From: Forficula auricularia | Lineage: Eukaryota; Arthropoda; Insecta; Dermaptera; Forficulidae | DNA: 64,000 nt | Direction: 5' to 3' | Assembly: GCA_024734495.1 (NCBI GenBank) | Contig: JALMQS010000070.1 | Location: 12,037,294 to 12,101,293 of the forward strand | Shown: positions 1-10,601 of the stretch, piece after piece | Layout of the letters: each line of letters starts with the position of its first letter | Numbering within the stretch: the stretch's first letter is position 1 | Position numbers and translations under genes: made by a program | Notes under the pieces: model-generated | What the model was told of the DNA's origin: nothing | The model's database searches: none | Seen by the model: only the letters and a program-made list of their open reading frames with translations

Positions 1-169
1 CTCCATACGTTCCATCTAGAGAGCTAAACCTTTACTCAGTAATTGACGCTTCCTGTAATTATGAAAGAAAACTTTCTATTTGACGATTACAATAAATTTA
101 TTCTCTATTTTAATTCTCGACCGAATAGTAAAATTAATAAAAGAACTAAAAAAACTCTAATAACAAATC

Positions 170-1095
170 AAGAGTGAAATCAAACAATCAAATAACGGGG
201 TTCATAGAAATAAAAAAAGGGGTGAGGCAGGGTGATTCGCTGAGTTCTATGCTTTTCAGCCTGATGGACAAAATAATATCAAGTTTACCCAGGCAACTTG
301 GATATAACATGGGAGGAACACCGATACAGGCAGTATGTTATGCTGACGACGCAGTTTTAATAGCGGATAGTGAGGAAAACCTGCAAAAGATTTTAATCAA
401 ATTCGACCAGACGGCTAAAAAACTAAATATGGAAATCTCTTTAAAGAAGACAAAATACCTATCAATCTCTAAAACAAAACTAAAGTGTGAAATAAAACTT
501 GGAGATAGCATATTAGAACAAAAGTCTCCAAATTCAATTATTTAGGAGTAGAAATATCGAGCAATCGGAATTTTAGAGGAGAAGTCAAAACTTAATTGAC
601 TAAAGGAGCCAGAATATCCAGCTATTTGAACACTTTAATATGTCAGCGGAGAGTAAAGTTCGCATTTATAAGACCAGCGTGCGCCCATTGTTGACATATG
701 CTGCAGAGACAAGGGCAGATACAATTTCCACCCAACAACTTCTCAGAACAACCGAGATGAGCATAATTAGAACTATACAGGGGAAAACACTAAGAGATAG
801 AGTCCGCAGTGAAGGGACTTAATTTAAGGGAGATAAGCGGCATACCAGATACCTATAGTCGACTAGGTCGGTACTAGAAAAAGAGAATGGGCAGCCCATG
901 TAGAACGTATGTGAGAAGACCGATTGGCCAAAGTAGCAAAAGAATGTCGTCCCCAGGGTGTAAGAAGCCGAGGAAGGCCAAAAAAAGATGGAAAGGAGGC
1001 CTAAATGTACACCATGACTAAAAATCGAATGGAACAACGTCTTTCATTTGGTGAAACGGGCGCAGGCCTATTGAGAAGATTAAGAAGAAGAGGAA
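170..1095 (+). mobile_element. LINE fragment, family X (5'-truncated)
   Basis: This is the 3' part of a non-LTR retrotransposon. It begins inside the reverse transcriptase palm and runs through the thumb and the basic C-terminal region (HVERM, then an RGRPKKR-like stretch near 960-990) to an AGAAG-rich tail near 1075-1100. A second copy of the same family lies on the minus strand at 31150-31780. Several frameshifts show it is dead. The clade is uncertain; the thumb resembles R1/I-group LINEs common in insects. Bases 1-169 look AT-rich and I recognise nothing in them. Confidence 0.75.
174..822 (+). pseudogene. Reverse transcriptase fragment of LINE family X
   Basis: A 123-residue open stretch (174-545) carries RT block GVRQGDSLSSMLF (from residue 16) and the catalytic YADD (residues 56-59). 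Near base 520 the frame shifts by one: the expected FNYLGVEIS follows in another frame, so the stop at 543-545 is an artefact of the shift. A further shift lies near 595-640. The thumb then resumes at 640-822 with YKTSVRPLLTYAAETR. The N-terminal fingers and the endonuclease are missing. It cannot encode an active enzyme. Confidence 0.75.
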
Positions 1096-1303
1096 GAGAA
1101 GACTATTTTAATTTAAGATAGGTATATATTGTAGCAATTTGAGCTCAAGTATATTAGAAGTTTTTTTTACAGACGTGCTAGTAGATAACAAGGTAAAGTG
1201 GCTTAATTGAATAGTTTTCGATTTTGCCGAAAGTATTGATTCATAAAGAGAAACAAGGAGGTTGCGATCTGCTTGATGCAAATAAACATACACACATGTA
1301 ACA

Positions 1304-1530
1304 TTTAGGGAAAGCGGTGTTGGTTATATATATAATTTATTTGTTTGAGACTATAGTTTCGAAGGCTTGGTCTTCATCATCAGTCTTTTTAATTATAAAT
1401 ATTATTTTTCATGGGATCAGTATCGAGTGGATATTGAAATTTTTTTTACTATTACTCAGCCGATACTGACCCCATGAAAAATAATATTTGTAATTAAAAA
1501 AGACTGATGATGAAAGTTTTAGTCCAAACC
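1304..1530 (-). repeat. Hairpin retroposon-like element H1
   Basis: The arms at 1372-1425 and 1461-1516 are near-perfect inverted repeats. On the minus strand the left arm reads CTGATGAT-GAAG..CTTC-GAAACT, the hammerhead-like core found across this window. Its left edge (1304-1325) matches the end motif GGTGTTGGTT of the other hairpin elements, read in reverse. No clear target duplication was found. Confidence 0.55.
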
Positions 1531-1545
1531 TAAATATTATGATTA

Positions 1546-2448
1546 TGATAGCTCTTATATATTTATAGGGTGGCGCCCAAAATCCCGACATGCAAAATTC
1601 AGGCTTAATTTTTATATTTTATTAACCTTTTTGATATTTGCAAATATGTATATACTATCTATAAATGTATATGTATTTGACTATTTGAACCCATTTGATA
1701 TATATGTGTGTGTGTGTTTTTTAATACCTAATACAATTATTAGGTACTCGCACTAGTCTATACATGTTTTTCTAAAAAGAGTGTAATAATAATACTGTTA
1801 ATTATTTCTAAGGAAGTATATTATTAATATATTTTAGAGAAAAATACACTCTGTATTGGAAATTCATTTTTTGTTGGCATCACCTCTTTTAATTTGGATT
1901 TTAAATATTTCATACAAGGGTGCTAAAATAATTAATATAATATTTAAAATTGAATCTAGTAAATTTATATAATTTTGGATAAGCCCAGATAATGAGATTT
2001 CCATGTAATTAAGCTAATTGAATCATTCCATTTAGAGTTTAATCTAAATAATTTCAATTAAATAAATGACATATAACCATGATTTCAATATATACAAGGC
2101 GCCCCAAGGGAGGGTAATAAAATTGTTTTATTGAGAACATATTTGGACATCAGTTCATATTTTTTCGAGAGAATTGAGGGTGAGATTACGTGCAGGAGCA
2201 AATGCTCAAGACAGGAATAAAAAGGGGCGGCATATTTCAGAGAACAAAACGTATTTTCAGTTGACTGGAAACATAAATAAGTGAACTCGCGAGACAAGCA
2301 AAAATAAAGAAACATTTAAAAGTGGACGAGGGAGAAAAAAAATATGGAGGAAACAAAGGCAACCTGAGCTGGTTCCAAGGGGTATGAATCGTAAATAATA
2401 GGGGTAGAAAATGCTGAAGTAGATATTTTTTAGAAGAAAGGGAAATCA
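1546..2448. other. No gene seen; AT-rich spacer
   Basis: Mostly AT-rich sequence with a short (TG)n run near 1699-1717. The open frames on the minus strand (2085-2449) are short, overlap one another and show no recognisable domain. Confidence 0.5.
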
Positions 2449-2486
2449 CTAAATGAAGTTAATCATAAGTTTCCTATATTTGATTC

Positions 2487-3049
2487 GGTACCGCGACATT
2501 TCAGCCCCCGAAAAATATCCCCGACAAAACATCTCCTGATAAAATATCCCCCGACATAATATCTTCTGACAAAATATTCCCCAGTATAAGGGAGAATACA
2601 AAAGAGATTAAGTGAGAATCTTATAATCATAGTTTTGAATGATATAAACAGACTTTCATATTTTGGCGGCTAATTAGCCGTTTGAAAGTGCTGTTGTCTG
2701 TCGTGTTTGATTAGGAAAAAATGGGAGCCCCAAACACACCCCGCCCGACGATTGGCTGGTTCGGTTTTCAATGTGTGTTTGATTAGAAAAAACATGGGAG
2801 CCCGAAACACACCCCGCCCGGACTAAACTTTCGGAGGTTCGGTTAATATATATTCAGTTCGGCTCGGTTGGCTGACGCCAACCGAACCATCTAAAAGCCA
2901 GCCCGAAAAGGAGCTATACGAACCCAACCGAGCCGAACTGAATATATATTAACCGAACCAGAGTCGATTTGCATTACTCATAAGATTCACGAAGTCATGA
3001 GATATTTTGTCGGGGATATTTTGTCGGGGGCTGAAATGTCGCGGAATCA
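2487..3049. mobile_element. DNA transposon (MITE) with 8-bp target duplication
   Basis: It is inserted in repeat R-A. The target TTTGATTC is duplicated exactly at 2479-2486 and 3050-3057, and the uninterrupted target can be read in the other R-A copies. The terminal inverted repeats contain CCGCGACATTTCAGCCCCCG and CCCCGACAAAA-type subterminal repeats. The 8-bp duplication fits hAT or P-type transposases. No transposase is encoded, so it is non-autonomous. Confidence 0.7.
2836..2959. repeat. Perfect 36-bp inverted repeat
   Basis: Bases 2836-2871 and 2924-2959 are exact reverse complements (GGTTCGGTTAA... / ...TTAACCGAACC) with a 52-nt loop. It lies in the middle of the 2487-3049 element and is flanked by a GGGAGCCC..AAACACACCCCGCC motif repeated at about 2724 and 2787. 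Confidence 0.9.
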
Positions 3050-3735
3050 TTTGATTCAATCGCAAATCGAATGCAGGTGATTTTTGTCAGATATTTAAGT
3101 AATAATAATATCCGAATTTATATATTTCTGTGTAAGAAAAAATGAATTTAAATAGTTTTCTAATTAATATTTTAAAGAATAATTGACATATTAAAGATAA
3201 TTGTTTTTGATCGCGTTTTTAAACAACAAATATGTTAATTATTCTTTAATATATTAATTAGAAAACTATTTAAAATCATTATTTCTTACACAGAAATTAT
3301 AAATTCGGATATTATAATTACTTAAATACCTGACAAAAATCACCTGCATTCGATTCGCGATTGAATCAAATATAGGAAAATTATGATTAATTGATAGAAA
3401 ACACCTTACACACGTGTTAACAGATCGAGCGCGCTGGACTGTGCGATTGAATATATAACATCTCAGATTATAAATCCATTTGGTGATCCATAACAGTGTT
3501 TGATATAAAAGCGTCATGCGGGCTAATCGAGAAATGATGCTCGATGTATAGCTAGATGGATCACATCTTTTTCATTCTTTCTTGGTCCAGACTTAAGATT
3601 CAGCAGACTCCAATAGCCTCAACCAGCAGTAATCTAGCGTTATATATATTTTGTTTAAAAACGCGATCAAAAACAATTCTCTTTACTATGTTAATTATTC
3701 TTTAATATATTAATTAGAAAACTATTTAAATGAAC

Positions 3736-4552
3736 TAAGATTGAAAATGGACTTTTAGATGATGATTGATTATATTATTTTTGGTATGTTCCTCTGACCA
3801 TCTTACGATTAATATTAATAATAATTTATTAATTTCAATTGTTTTTCTACATCAACTATTAATTTTATCTCCTCCGTCGTGGACTATACATGATTCTGAG
3901 CGTTGGAGTTATAGAGAACACAAATATAGTTTATTTATAAAAAATACAAAGCCTTTTGTTTTTAAGACCGCAAAATCAAAAATCCCCCATTTTTCTGTTC
4001 AGGGGTCAAATTTTGAAAAAAATGAAAAAACCCTCCAGAGATATTTAAAAAATAGACATAAGTAGGTAACAAAATTGAATGCTACACCTTAAAAAAACCG
4101 AGGAGATCGAACACTTTAAAAATTTCAAAAATTTAAGCTAAAATGACTATATTTCAGTGGCAAATAAGGAAAAATACTATTATAAAATATTATTTTTTTT
4201 GGATTTTAATATCTCACCTTTCTAAGCTAAAACCATATCAATATCTTTTATGATTTAAGCGATCTTGAAAAACTCAGAAAAAAAATTTCGGTCTCTTTTT
4301 CTACTTTAGATTTCGAATTTCAAAAAACTCCTTAGCGTTTTTCATGTCGTTATAGGAATGCACTGTCAAAATTTCAGCACTTTAGGTTCAGCAGTTTAGT
4401 CTGTACATTGTCAGTTACACTGTCACGGAACTGTTTTATATAGAGAATAAATATATCAATAAATTTATTCAAATCAATATAGTTTGCAAGATATATCTCG
4501 ATTTTTAGAGGATTTTGAGAATATTTTCGGGTTGCCAACCAGCGATGCAAGT
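3736..4552. other. No gene seen
   Basis: A 99-codon open frame at 3766-4065 (plus) has no recognisable domain and biased, low-complexity composition. The rest is AT-rich. I do not call a gene here. Confidence 0.5.
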
Positions 4553-4664
4553 TTCCCATCTAGAGTAAATAATTTGAAGTTTTTGGCATTGATCAATTTT
4601 TTATTCCGGCCAAACTAATGGTTCAAAAAATTAGAAATTCTGTAGACTTTATCCTCATAATACT

Positions 4665-5156
4665 CAGGGCCGGCGCTACCGGGGGTGCAACCCGTGCGGC
4701 TGCACAGGGCGGCAGAAAGGCAAGGTGGGCGGGGGTCGCAGCGGTTCAATGTGAAAAATTGAACTATACTGATTTAGTGAACGACTTTGCTGCTGTTAAA
4801 GCAAGAAAAATGGTTTTTTAATTCCAAATAACTTTTGTGATGAGGAAATGTTTTAGAATCAGTATTTGGTATTTCTACATGTATACAGTATCTTAACCTA
4901 CTGTAAATTTAAAATTACAGTAGTGTACAAGAACTGTTGACACAATTTGTCTGTAAAATATTTTTTATTTGTAAATAACACCAGTAAACTAATAACTGCT
5001 ATGTTTGATGTTTCTAATTGTTATTTTATCCTATCTTTGTTACTTCCTAGTACTATTATGCTGATTTCCGGGCCGGGTGGAGCAAGGTATGGGAGGGGGG
5101 GGGGGCGCCAAACAAATGTTTTGCACGGGGCGGCAAAGTGAGTTGCGCCGACACTG
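4665..5156. mobile_element. hAT-type MITE
   Basis: It starts CAGGGCCGGCG and ends CGCCGACACTG, with an exact 8-bp target duplication ATAATACT at 4657-4664 and 5157-5164. Both ends are GC-rich, unlike the AT-rich body. The end sequences and 8-bp duplication are typical of hAT transposons. It encodes no transposase, so it must have moved in trans. It interrupts element Q. Confidence 0.9.
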
Positions 5157-5278
5157 ATAATACTAGCTACCTTTCGGAATTTTTAGAGATTTTTAGCTAT
5201 TATAATTTTGGAGTTACAGCTAGATAAAATACCGCTATATCTGAGTAAGTTATATACTAGGTATATAAGTTATATAGA

Positions 5279-5770
5279 ATTGGGCCATTTAACTTTTGGA
5301 ATTTGAATCGGCTATAAAAAAAAACTAATGAATTTTTTTCAAAATTATGAGTTTATTAGAAAGATTCGACATTTTCAATTATGAATGAAACACAAAATCA
5401 TTATTATATGGTGGGCCATCTAACGTTTGGAATTTGAATCGAGTATAAAAAAAACTAATGAATTTTTTTCAAAATTATGAGTTTTTTAGAAAGATTGGAC
5501 ATTTCCATTTAAGAATGAAATACAACATCATTCAAATGACTGCCGGCTGCCTTACAGTACCCCATCTGATCAACCCAATTTTTCAGTACATTTTCGATTG
5601 GGTTGATCGAATGGGGTACTTTCAAGCCAGCCTTGGCAGTCATTTGAATGATGTTGTGTTTCATTCTTAAATGGAAAATGTTCAATCTTTCTAATAAATT
5701 CATAATTTTGAAAAAATATCCATTAGTTTTTTTTTATAGCCGATTCAAATTCCAAACGTTAGATACCCCA
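5279..5770. repeat. Hairpin with duplicated left arm
   Basis: The left arm is present twice in tandem (about 5279-5400 and 5407-5530; each contains GGAATTTGAATCG and AAAATTATGAG). Only one right arm follows (about 5620-5765). The loop near 5575-5600 holds a shorter hairpin around GGTTGATC/GATCAACC. Short open frames on both strands (5458-5703) come from this symmetry. Confidence 0.75.
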
Positions 5771-6007
5771 CCCTATACTATAGACTCAAAAATTTTAACA
5801 GCTAAAAATCTGTAAAAATTCTCAAAAATAGCCACTATTATAATAATAAAGTATAGAGAGTTTCAAATTTTTCGAACTATTACTTTGGCCGGAATAAAAA
5901 ATTGATTGATTCAATGCCAAAAACTCCATGTTATTTAGATGGAATCTTACACGGGGACACAGGCTAAAATTGAGAAGAGACTTGAAACTTGGGGGATATT
6001 ATTTTTT

Positions 6008-6440
6008 ATAAGTAGGTTATAATGAAAAGCAGTCCAAATTATTTAAAATTTTTATTCAAATTCCGACGTTTCGGAGACATTTTCTCTCCTTCTTCAGTGT
6101 AATGAATATTTATTGATGGGTGAGTATAACTCGGCTCCCATTTGTATCTCATTTCAGTGATAACAACAATATTACAATACTTTTCAACATTATATCATAA
6201 GTGTTGACTAGGTACACTTATGATATAGTGTTGACTAAGTACACTTATGATATAATGGTGAAAAGTATTGTAATATATATTGTTGTTATCACTGAAAAAG
6301 AGAGACAAATGGGAACCGAGTTATACTCACCCATCAATAACTATTCATTACCCTGAAGAAGGAAGAAAAGGTCTCCGAAACGTCGGAATTTGAATAAAAT
6401 TTTTAATAATTTGGACTGCCTTTCATTATAACCTACTTAT
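6008..6440. repeat. Hairpin element H3 with hammerhead-like cores
   Basis: A long hairpin begins TAAGTAGGTTATAATGAAA and ends with its complement. The right arm (6351-6385) reads CTGAAGAA-GGAAG...TCTCC-GAAACGTCGG; the left arm holds the same motif on the minus strand (6058-6100). An AATAAA lies just after the core. Near the centre, GTTGACTA-GTACACTTATGATAT is repeated in tandem. Half-copies occur at 40143-40349 and 40482-40580. Confidence 0.75.
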
Positions 6441-7221
6441 TTCGCTTACCAGTCCGTCTTTCTAAGAAAATAAATAAAATAAAATTATTTTTTATTTATT
6501 TCGAACCATATGAGTCTCTGGTAGCATAAAAATTCGAAAATATCCAAAATAAGAAACCACCCTAATGTATTTTTTTTTTTTTAGTCTGGCTTATATAATA
6601 GTATATGGTACGTATATAAATATATTTATTATTGCTTAAGTGCATTAAGGAATCGGGTGCAGGTCTTGACTGGTCTAGCCTCCCCTCCACACCCAGAAGT
6701 CTCCCCACCACCCCTCCCCTCCTGCTTGACCATTCACGCCTGAGGAAGCCAATTAGTATACGGCGTCTTCGGCTCGACTCTATATCAAAAGTGTTGACGC
6801 TCCAGATAATTTCATCCATTTGTGCAACAAAATTTAATTTTACTATTTAAGGATGATTTATTTAAATTTGTTATTGAAAGAGCAGCCGATTGACTGAAAA
6901 TCAATCAAATTAGATGGTAACTTATCCAAATTTTTAAAATTTCTCTTTAGGGTCCTATAACAGATTGAAATTGAGTCCGTGGGCTTGTTACTTTTTATTC
7001 AATTTGTGAAGAAACAAAACAACTTGTGTTTTTAAAAAATTCTACAAATTTAATCTCAAAATTGCAAAGATTCTTGCCTCAGCCCCTTCTCTGAAAAAAA
7101 TTCATATAATTCCCACACACGTTAATCAATTGAATCAATAGAAATTAAATCATCCTGTTTATTACAGAACTGATGAATTAGATAATTATTTCAAAATACT
7201 AAATTTAGTTTTATTTTCCAG
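6441..7221. other. No gene seen; GC-rich island at about 6650-6785
   Basis: A pyrimidine-rich, GC-rich patch (CCTCCCCTCCACACCC...) stands out from the AT-rich surroundings. Overlapping open frames on both strands (6562-6850) cover it, but neither shows a domain. It could be a transposon end. The last 80 bases lead into the exon-like array. Confidence 0.4.
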
Positions 7222-7892
7222 ACCAAAAACCACTAATTCACCATGGGAAGCTGTATCCTGTGATCATGTTGGCTTCTTCGAGACTCACTTGGATGTAAGT
7301 TTATATCTTATATATTATTTTGTATATTTTTTTAATTTCAAAATACTAATTTTAGTTTTATTTTTCAGATCAAGAAATCACTAATTCACCATGGGAAGCT
7401 GTATCCTGTGATCATCTTGTCTTCTTCGAGCCTTCCTTAGATGTAAGTTTATATATTATAATATATTATTTTGTATATTTTTTTAATTTCAAAATACTAA
7501 TTTTAGTTTTATTTTTCAGATCAAGAAATCACTAATTCACCATGGGAAGCTGTATCCTGTGATCATGTTGGCTTCTTCGAGACTCACTTGGATGTAAGTT
7601 TATATCTTATATATTATTTTGTATATTTTTTTAATTTCAAAATACTAATTTTAGTTTTATTTTTCAGATCAAGAAATCACTAATTCACCATGGGAAGCTG
7701 TATCCTGTGATCATCTTGTCTTCTTCGAGCCTTCCTTAGATGTAAGTTTATATATTATAATATATTATTTTGTATATTTTTTTAATTTCAAAATACTAAT
7801 TTTAGTTTTATTTTTCAGATCAAGAAATCACTAATTCACCATGGGAAGCTGTATCCTGTGATCATCTTGGATTCTTCGAGCCTCACTTAGAT
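7222..7892 (+). repeat. Tandem array of five exon-like units
   Basis: There are five near-identical 73-74 nt blocks: 7222-7294, 7369-7442, 7520-7593, 7668-7741 and 7819-7892. Each is preceded by a T-rich tract ending in CAG (TTTTATTTTTCAG in copies 2-5) and followed at once by GTAAGT. The spacers are 74, 77, 74 and 77 nt. One frame stays open through copies 2-5 and reads NSPWEAVSCDH..FFE.. (copy 1 has a one-base indel). Copies 1 and 3 match best, as do copies 2 and 4, so a unit of about 299 bp was itself duplicated. A 74-nt exon shifts frame, so at most one could be used per coding mRNA. The peptide is not recognised. Possibilities are tandem alternative exons of a host gene or a minisatellite formed from one exon. 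Confidence 0.6.
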
Positions 7893-8490
7893 GTAAGTTT
7901 ATATCTTATATATATTATTTTAATTCAATTTTTGGAGATCTTATTTAGATTTAAAACTTTTCTCTTTGTCTTGAAATTTGCAAATTTCGACTCTATGTAG
8001 CTTTATATAGTTTTATTCCTATATATTTAAAAGTTTGAAATTTATTTGCGTATTAATATGTGCTGAGATCGATGCAATGGTTGATTTCTTTTTATTAAAT
8101 TTTATTAATTTGCAATTCATTGTTATTATGTATTATTATTAGTGGATTGATAATAAAATCGATTCTAAACAATTGGTGGGGATTCGTCTAGAAACGCCCA
8201 AGCCATGCATTTCACGGCTTTTTATTTTGATTGAACTTTGATCAATTAGCGATTTTGGGAATTTCTTTTTCTTGGAACAATCAAAATCAAAATAATAATA
8301 TTTTACTTTATCAAAATAATTCTCTTTAGATAAATTTATTATACTCGTGAATATTTTTATACAGAACAAGTCATTTCTTGTCAGAACATGTAATTTCTTA
8401 TTTTATTTCGATAAATTAAATATAATAGAAAAAAGCAGTAAAAGATAAACAAAACAAGTTTATTAAAAAAGAATAAATTATTTTTGCATA
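7893..8490. other. No gene seen
   Basis: AT-rich sequence after the exon-like array. I found no further exon with convincing splice sites. Confidence 0.4.
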
Positions 8491-8567
8491 AAGATAAACA
8501 AAGAGGTTGTCCTCTGCTTTATGGAAATAAAAATCAAGCAGAAGACAACCTCGTTGTTTCTTTTTAT
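8491..8567. repeat. Short hairpin
   Basis: GAGGTTGTCCTCTGCTT at about 8502-8519 pairs with AAGCAGAAGACAACCTC at 8535-8551. Related single arms occur near 1255-1280 and 19850-19885. It abuts the target duplication of element D. Confidence 0.6.
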
Positions 8568-8588
8568 GATTCAACAACCATGCTACTT

Positions 8589-8880
8589 TTTTACTTAGGG
8601 AGAGTGGTGTAGGTTTTAGGTGAAACATGATATTAATTAATAAATTAAAGGGAGTGTAGTTTCACAATGAATGAAATAAAACTCAAAGAGGTTTATACAA
8701 ACTCAATATATTTCGGATTATTAGTCCATCATCAGGAGTTTACAGATTAAAAACTTATTAAACTGTAAACTCCTGATGATGGACTAATAATCCGAAATAA
8801 GTATATTGAGTTTGTATAATAAACCTCTTTGAGTTTTATTTCATTCATTCTGAAACTAAACTCTCTTTACTTTATTAATT
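8589..8880 (-). mobile_element. Hairpin retroposon, family D
   Basis: A perfect 13-bp target duplication AACCATGCTACTT lies at 8576-8588 and 8881-8893. In its own orientation (minus) it has a hairpin and then the 3' tip GTTTCACCTAAAACCTACAC. Both arms hold CTGATGAT-GGA...TCC-GAAATA (about 8709-8745 minus, 8770-8806 plus). It has no coding capacity. The length of the target duplication argues for reverse-transcribed insertion and against cut-and-paste. Confidence 0.85.
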
Positions 8881-8919
8881 AACCATGCTACTTACTCTAG
8901 GCAAAATAAAAACTTTTCA

Positions 8920-9018
8920 TAATTAATAAAGATTGTGGTGTTGGTTCAAGGTGAAACATCTTTAATACAGTTAAAAGTAAATAAATATTTCATAAAATAT
9001 TTATTTACTTTTATCTTT
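8920..9018 (-). mobile_element. Minimal hairpin retroposon, family E (99 bp)
   Basis: A 12-bp target duplication AAAAACTTTTCA lies at 8908-8919 and 9019-9030. Read on the minus strand it is a small 19-bp-arm hairpin (AAAAGTAAATAAATATTTT) followed by GATGTTTCACCTTGAACC and AACACC, the shared tip. It has no hammerhead-like core, so only the tip is common with the larger elements. Confidence 0.85.
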
Positions 9019-9455
9019 AAAAACTTTTCAATAAAATTATTTTAGCATTTTATGCATAGGCATTTTCATTAAGCCTTTGTTCGTGGACTGATACACGTGC
9101 ATTAACCCGGTCCAAGGGAAAACAGAGACATCTTCTCTGAATCCACTTGGATAAACCTCATCAGGCGCGTCCAAGTCGCGGGGGTGGGCCCTACTTTCAC
9201 AGGTAGGGGCTAAGTTCTGGTGGGGACCCAGCGTTGCGGGGTATATCGCTTCACCCTTGTCCAGGGTTACGGATGAAGACCACAACGGCAGGGAAGGCGG
9301 AGAAGAGGAACTTCGGAACGGCGGACCTGGCGGAAGTGGCATCCCGTGTTCCCTGGGGCTTATACAGGAAACACTGCAGCCTAGCAGTTCAAAGGATAGA
9401 GGAAGAAAACCTCGAATAAATAATCACCCGTTCCTCCAGGTTGGGGGTTTAGGCG

Positions 9456-10601
9456 TTGGGCCAGCACCTCAGCACTAATAAAACTTCTTCACACGCTAAA
9501 TTTCCCATAAATCAGCCTCGGATACAGGATGGATCAAACCGAAGACGAACCCAGCAACGAAAACGGATTTTGAATTTTGGCACTTGGAATACCCGAAGCA
9601 TAAACAACAAAGCTGAGGAAGTCTTGAGAGAGATTAAAAGCTTAGATATAGATGCTGCAGTTCTTACTGAGACAAAGAGAAAAGGTCAGGGAACGGAGGA
9701 GAGGCAGGGATACATTTGTTTTTACAGTGGTGTGCCTAAAGAAGAGCGAGCGAGCGGGGGAGTGGCTGTTCTTATTAAAAACAAGTATAGAAGAAACATC
9801 AAATCGTGGGAACAGATAGACGAGAGATTAATACGGGTAGACATACGGATGATGCAACATGAAATCTGTATAATAGGAGCCTATGCACCCAACGATGATG
9901 CCCTAGCGAGCATCAAAGATGAATTTTATGAAAAGTTGACAAGATTACTCGATATGTCTGGTAATCGCAAAGAAATTATATTAATGGGTGACCTTAATGG
10001 TAGAGTAGGCAGGAAGTTCCACGATCATGTAGTCGGACCCTACGGGGAGGATTTTATAAATGACAATGGAGAAAGATTAATCGAACTCTGCCATCAAAAT
10101 GGCCTCCGAATTACAAATGGTTGGTTTAACCATAAGTCTATCCATAAATATACATGGATACAGCCTACTCGTCAGCTAAAAACCATTATTGACTATATAA
10201 TAGTGAGAGAACACTCAAAACTCAAGATCTTTGACGTCAGAGTGAAACGAGGAGCTGAATGTGGCACAGACCACCACCTACTAGAGGCCAAAATCTTCTT
10301 CCCCTATAGGGGTCAGAGCGCAACCCCCGCTGCCGAAACGTCCCTTGGAGAGAACCCGCAAGACAAAGAAACTAGGAAATACGAATTGAAAGGTCTGCAG
10401 GAGGACTCCACTAAATTCTTGTACCAGCTCCGGCTCGCTAATAAATTGAGAGTGGTTGAGGAATCCTCGGGTCAACAAATCTATGAAGACATAAAGATAG
10501 CTCTACATGAAGCAGCATTTGAAGCCTTAGGAAAAGAAGTTAGACCTAAAAGAAATATTGACACGCCCCCGTGGTGGTCAAAAAAATTGAAGCTTCTATA
10601 A
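9456..10601 (+). CDS. LINE endonuclease domain (5' part of RTE-like ORF)
   Basis: This is an apurinic-type (exonuclease-endonuclease-phosphatase) domain that nicks target DNA to start reverse transcription. Motifs in order: GTWNTRSINN (residue about 43), LTETKR (about 70), MGDLNGRVG (about 177) and GTDHHLL (about 270), which supply the metal- and phosphate-binding residues. No in-frame ATG precedes the domain; the frame opens with TTG at 9456 and the first ATG lies inside the domain, so the true start is unclear. The frame ends just past WWSKK because of an extra or missing A in a run of seven (10581-10587). The same protein continues in the next frame at 10571. Confidence 0.8.
   Translation: MGQHLSTNKTSSHAKFPINQPRIQDGSNRRRTQQRKRILNFGTWNTRSINNKAEEVLREIKSLDIDAAVLTETKRKGQGTEERQGYICFYSGVPKEERASGGVAVLIKNKYRRNIKSWEQIDERLIRVDIRMMQHEICIIGAYAPNDDALASIKDEFYEKLTRLLDMSGNRKEIILMGDLNGRVGRKFHDHVVGPYGEDFINDNGERLIELCHQNGLRITNGWFNHKSIHKYTWIQPTRQLKTIIDYIIVREHSKLKIFDVRVKRGAECGTDHHLLEAKIFFPYRGQSATPAAETSLGENPQDKETRKYELKGLQEDSTKFLYQLRLANKLRVVEESSGQQIYEDIKIALHEAAFEALGKEVRPKRNIDTPPWWSKKLKLL

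Larger units (their letters stand above)
2449..3735. repeat. Inverted pair of repeat family R-A
   Basis: A plus-oriented partial copy (2449-2486 continued at 3050-3225) faces a longer minus-oriented copy (about 3228-3735), making a large hairpin. The same unit occurs in plus orientation at 63310-63730. Its edge module begins TTTAAATAGTTTTCTAATTA and contains GATCGCGTTTTTAAAC. The 83-residue frame at 3266-3517 (minus) and the 79-residue frame at 63483-63722 match because the repeats match. I see no known domain and treat them as non-coding. Confidence 0.7.
4553..5945. repeat. Long inverted-repeat element Q
   Basis: The outer arms at about 4553-4620 and 5883-5945 are inverted copies (TTTTTGGCATTG, TTTTTTATTCCGGCCAAA). 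Inner arms pair 5160-5250 with 5790-5880. The centre is a hairpin (5279-5770), and a hAT MITE is inserted at 4665-5156. No coding capacity is seen. This may be a foldback-type transposon; the ends are not exactly placed. Confidence 0.6.

Noticed and set aside
3766..4065. 99-codon open frame as a gene
   Set aside because: AT-driven composition, no domain, no promoter or splice context.
5458..5703. Overlapping 64- and 70-codon frames with similar ends
   Set aside because: Produced by the symmetry of the hairpin; both strands give the same words.
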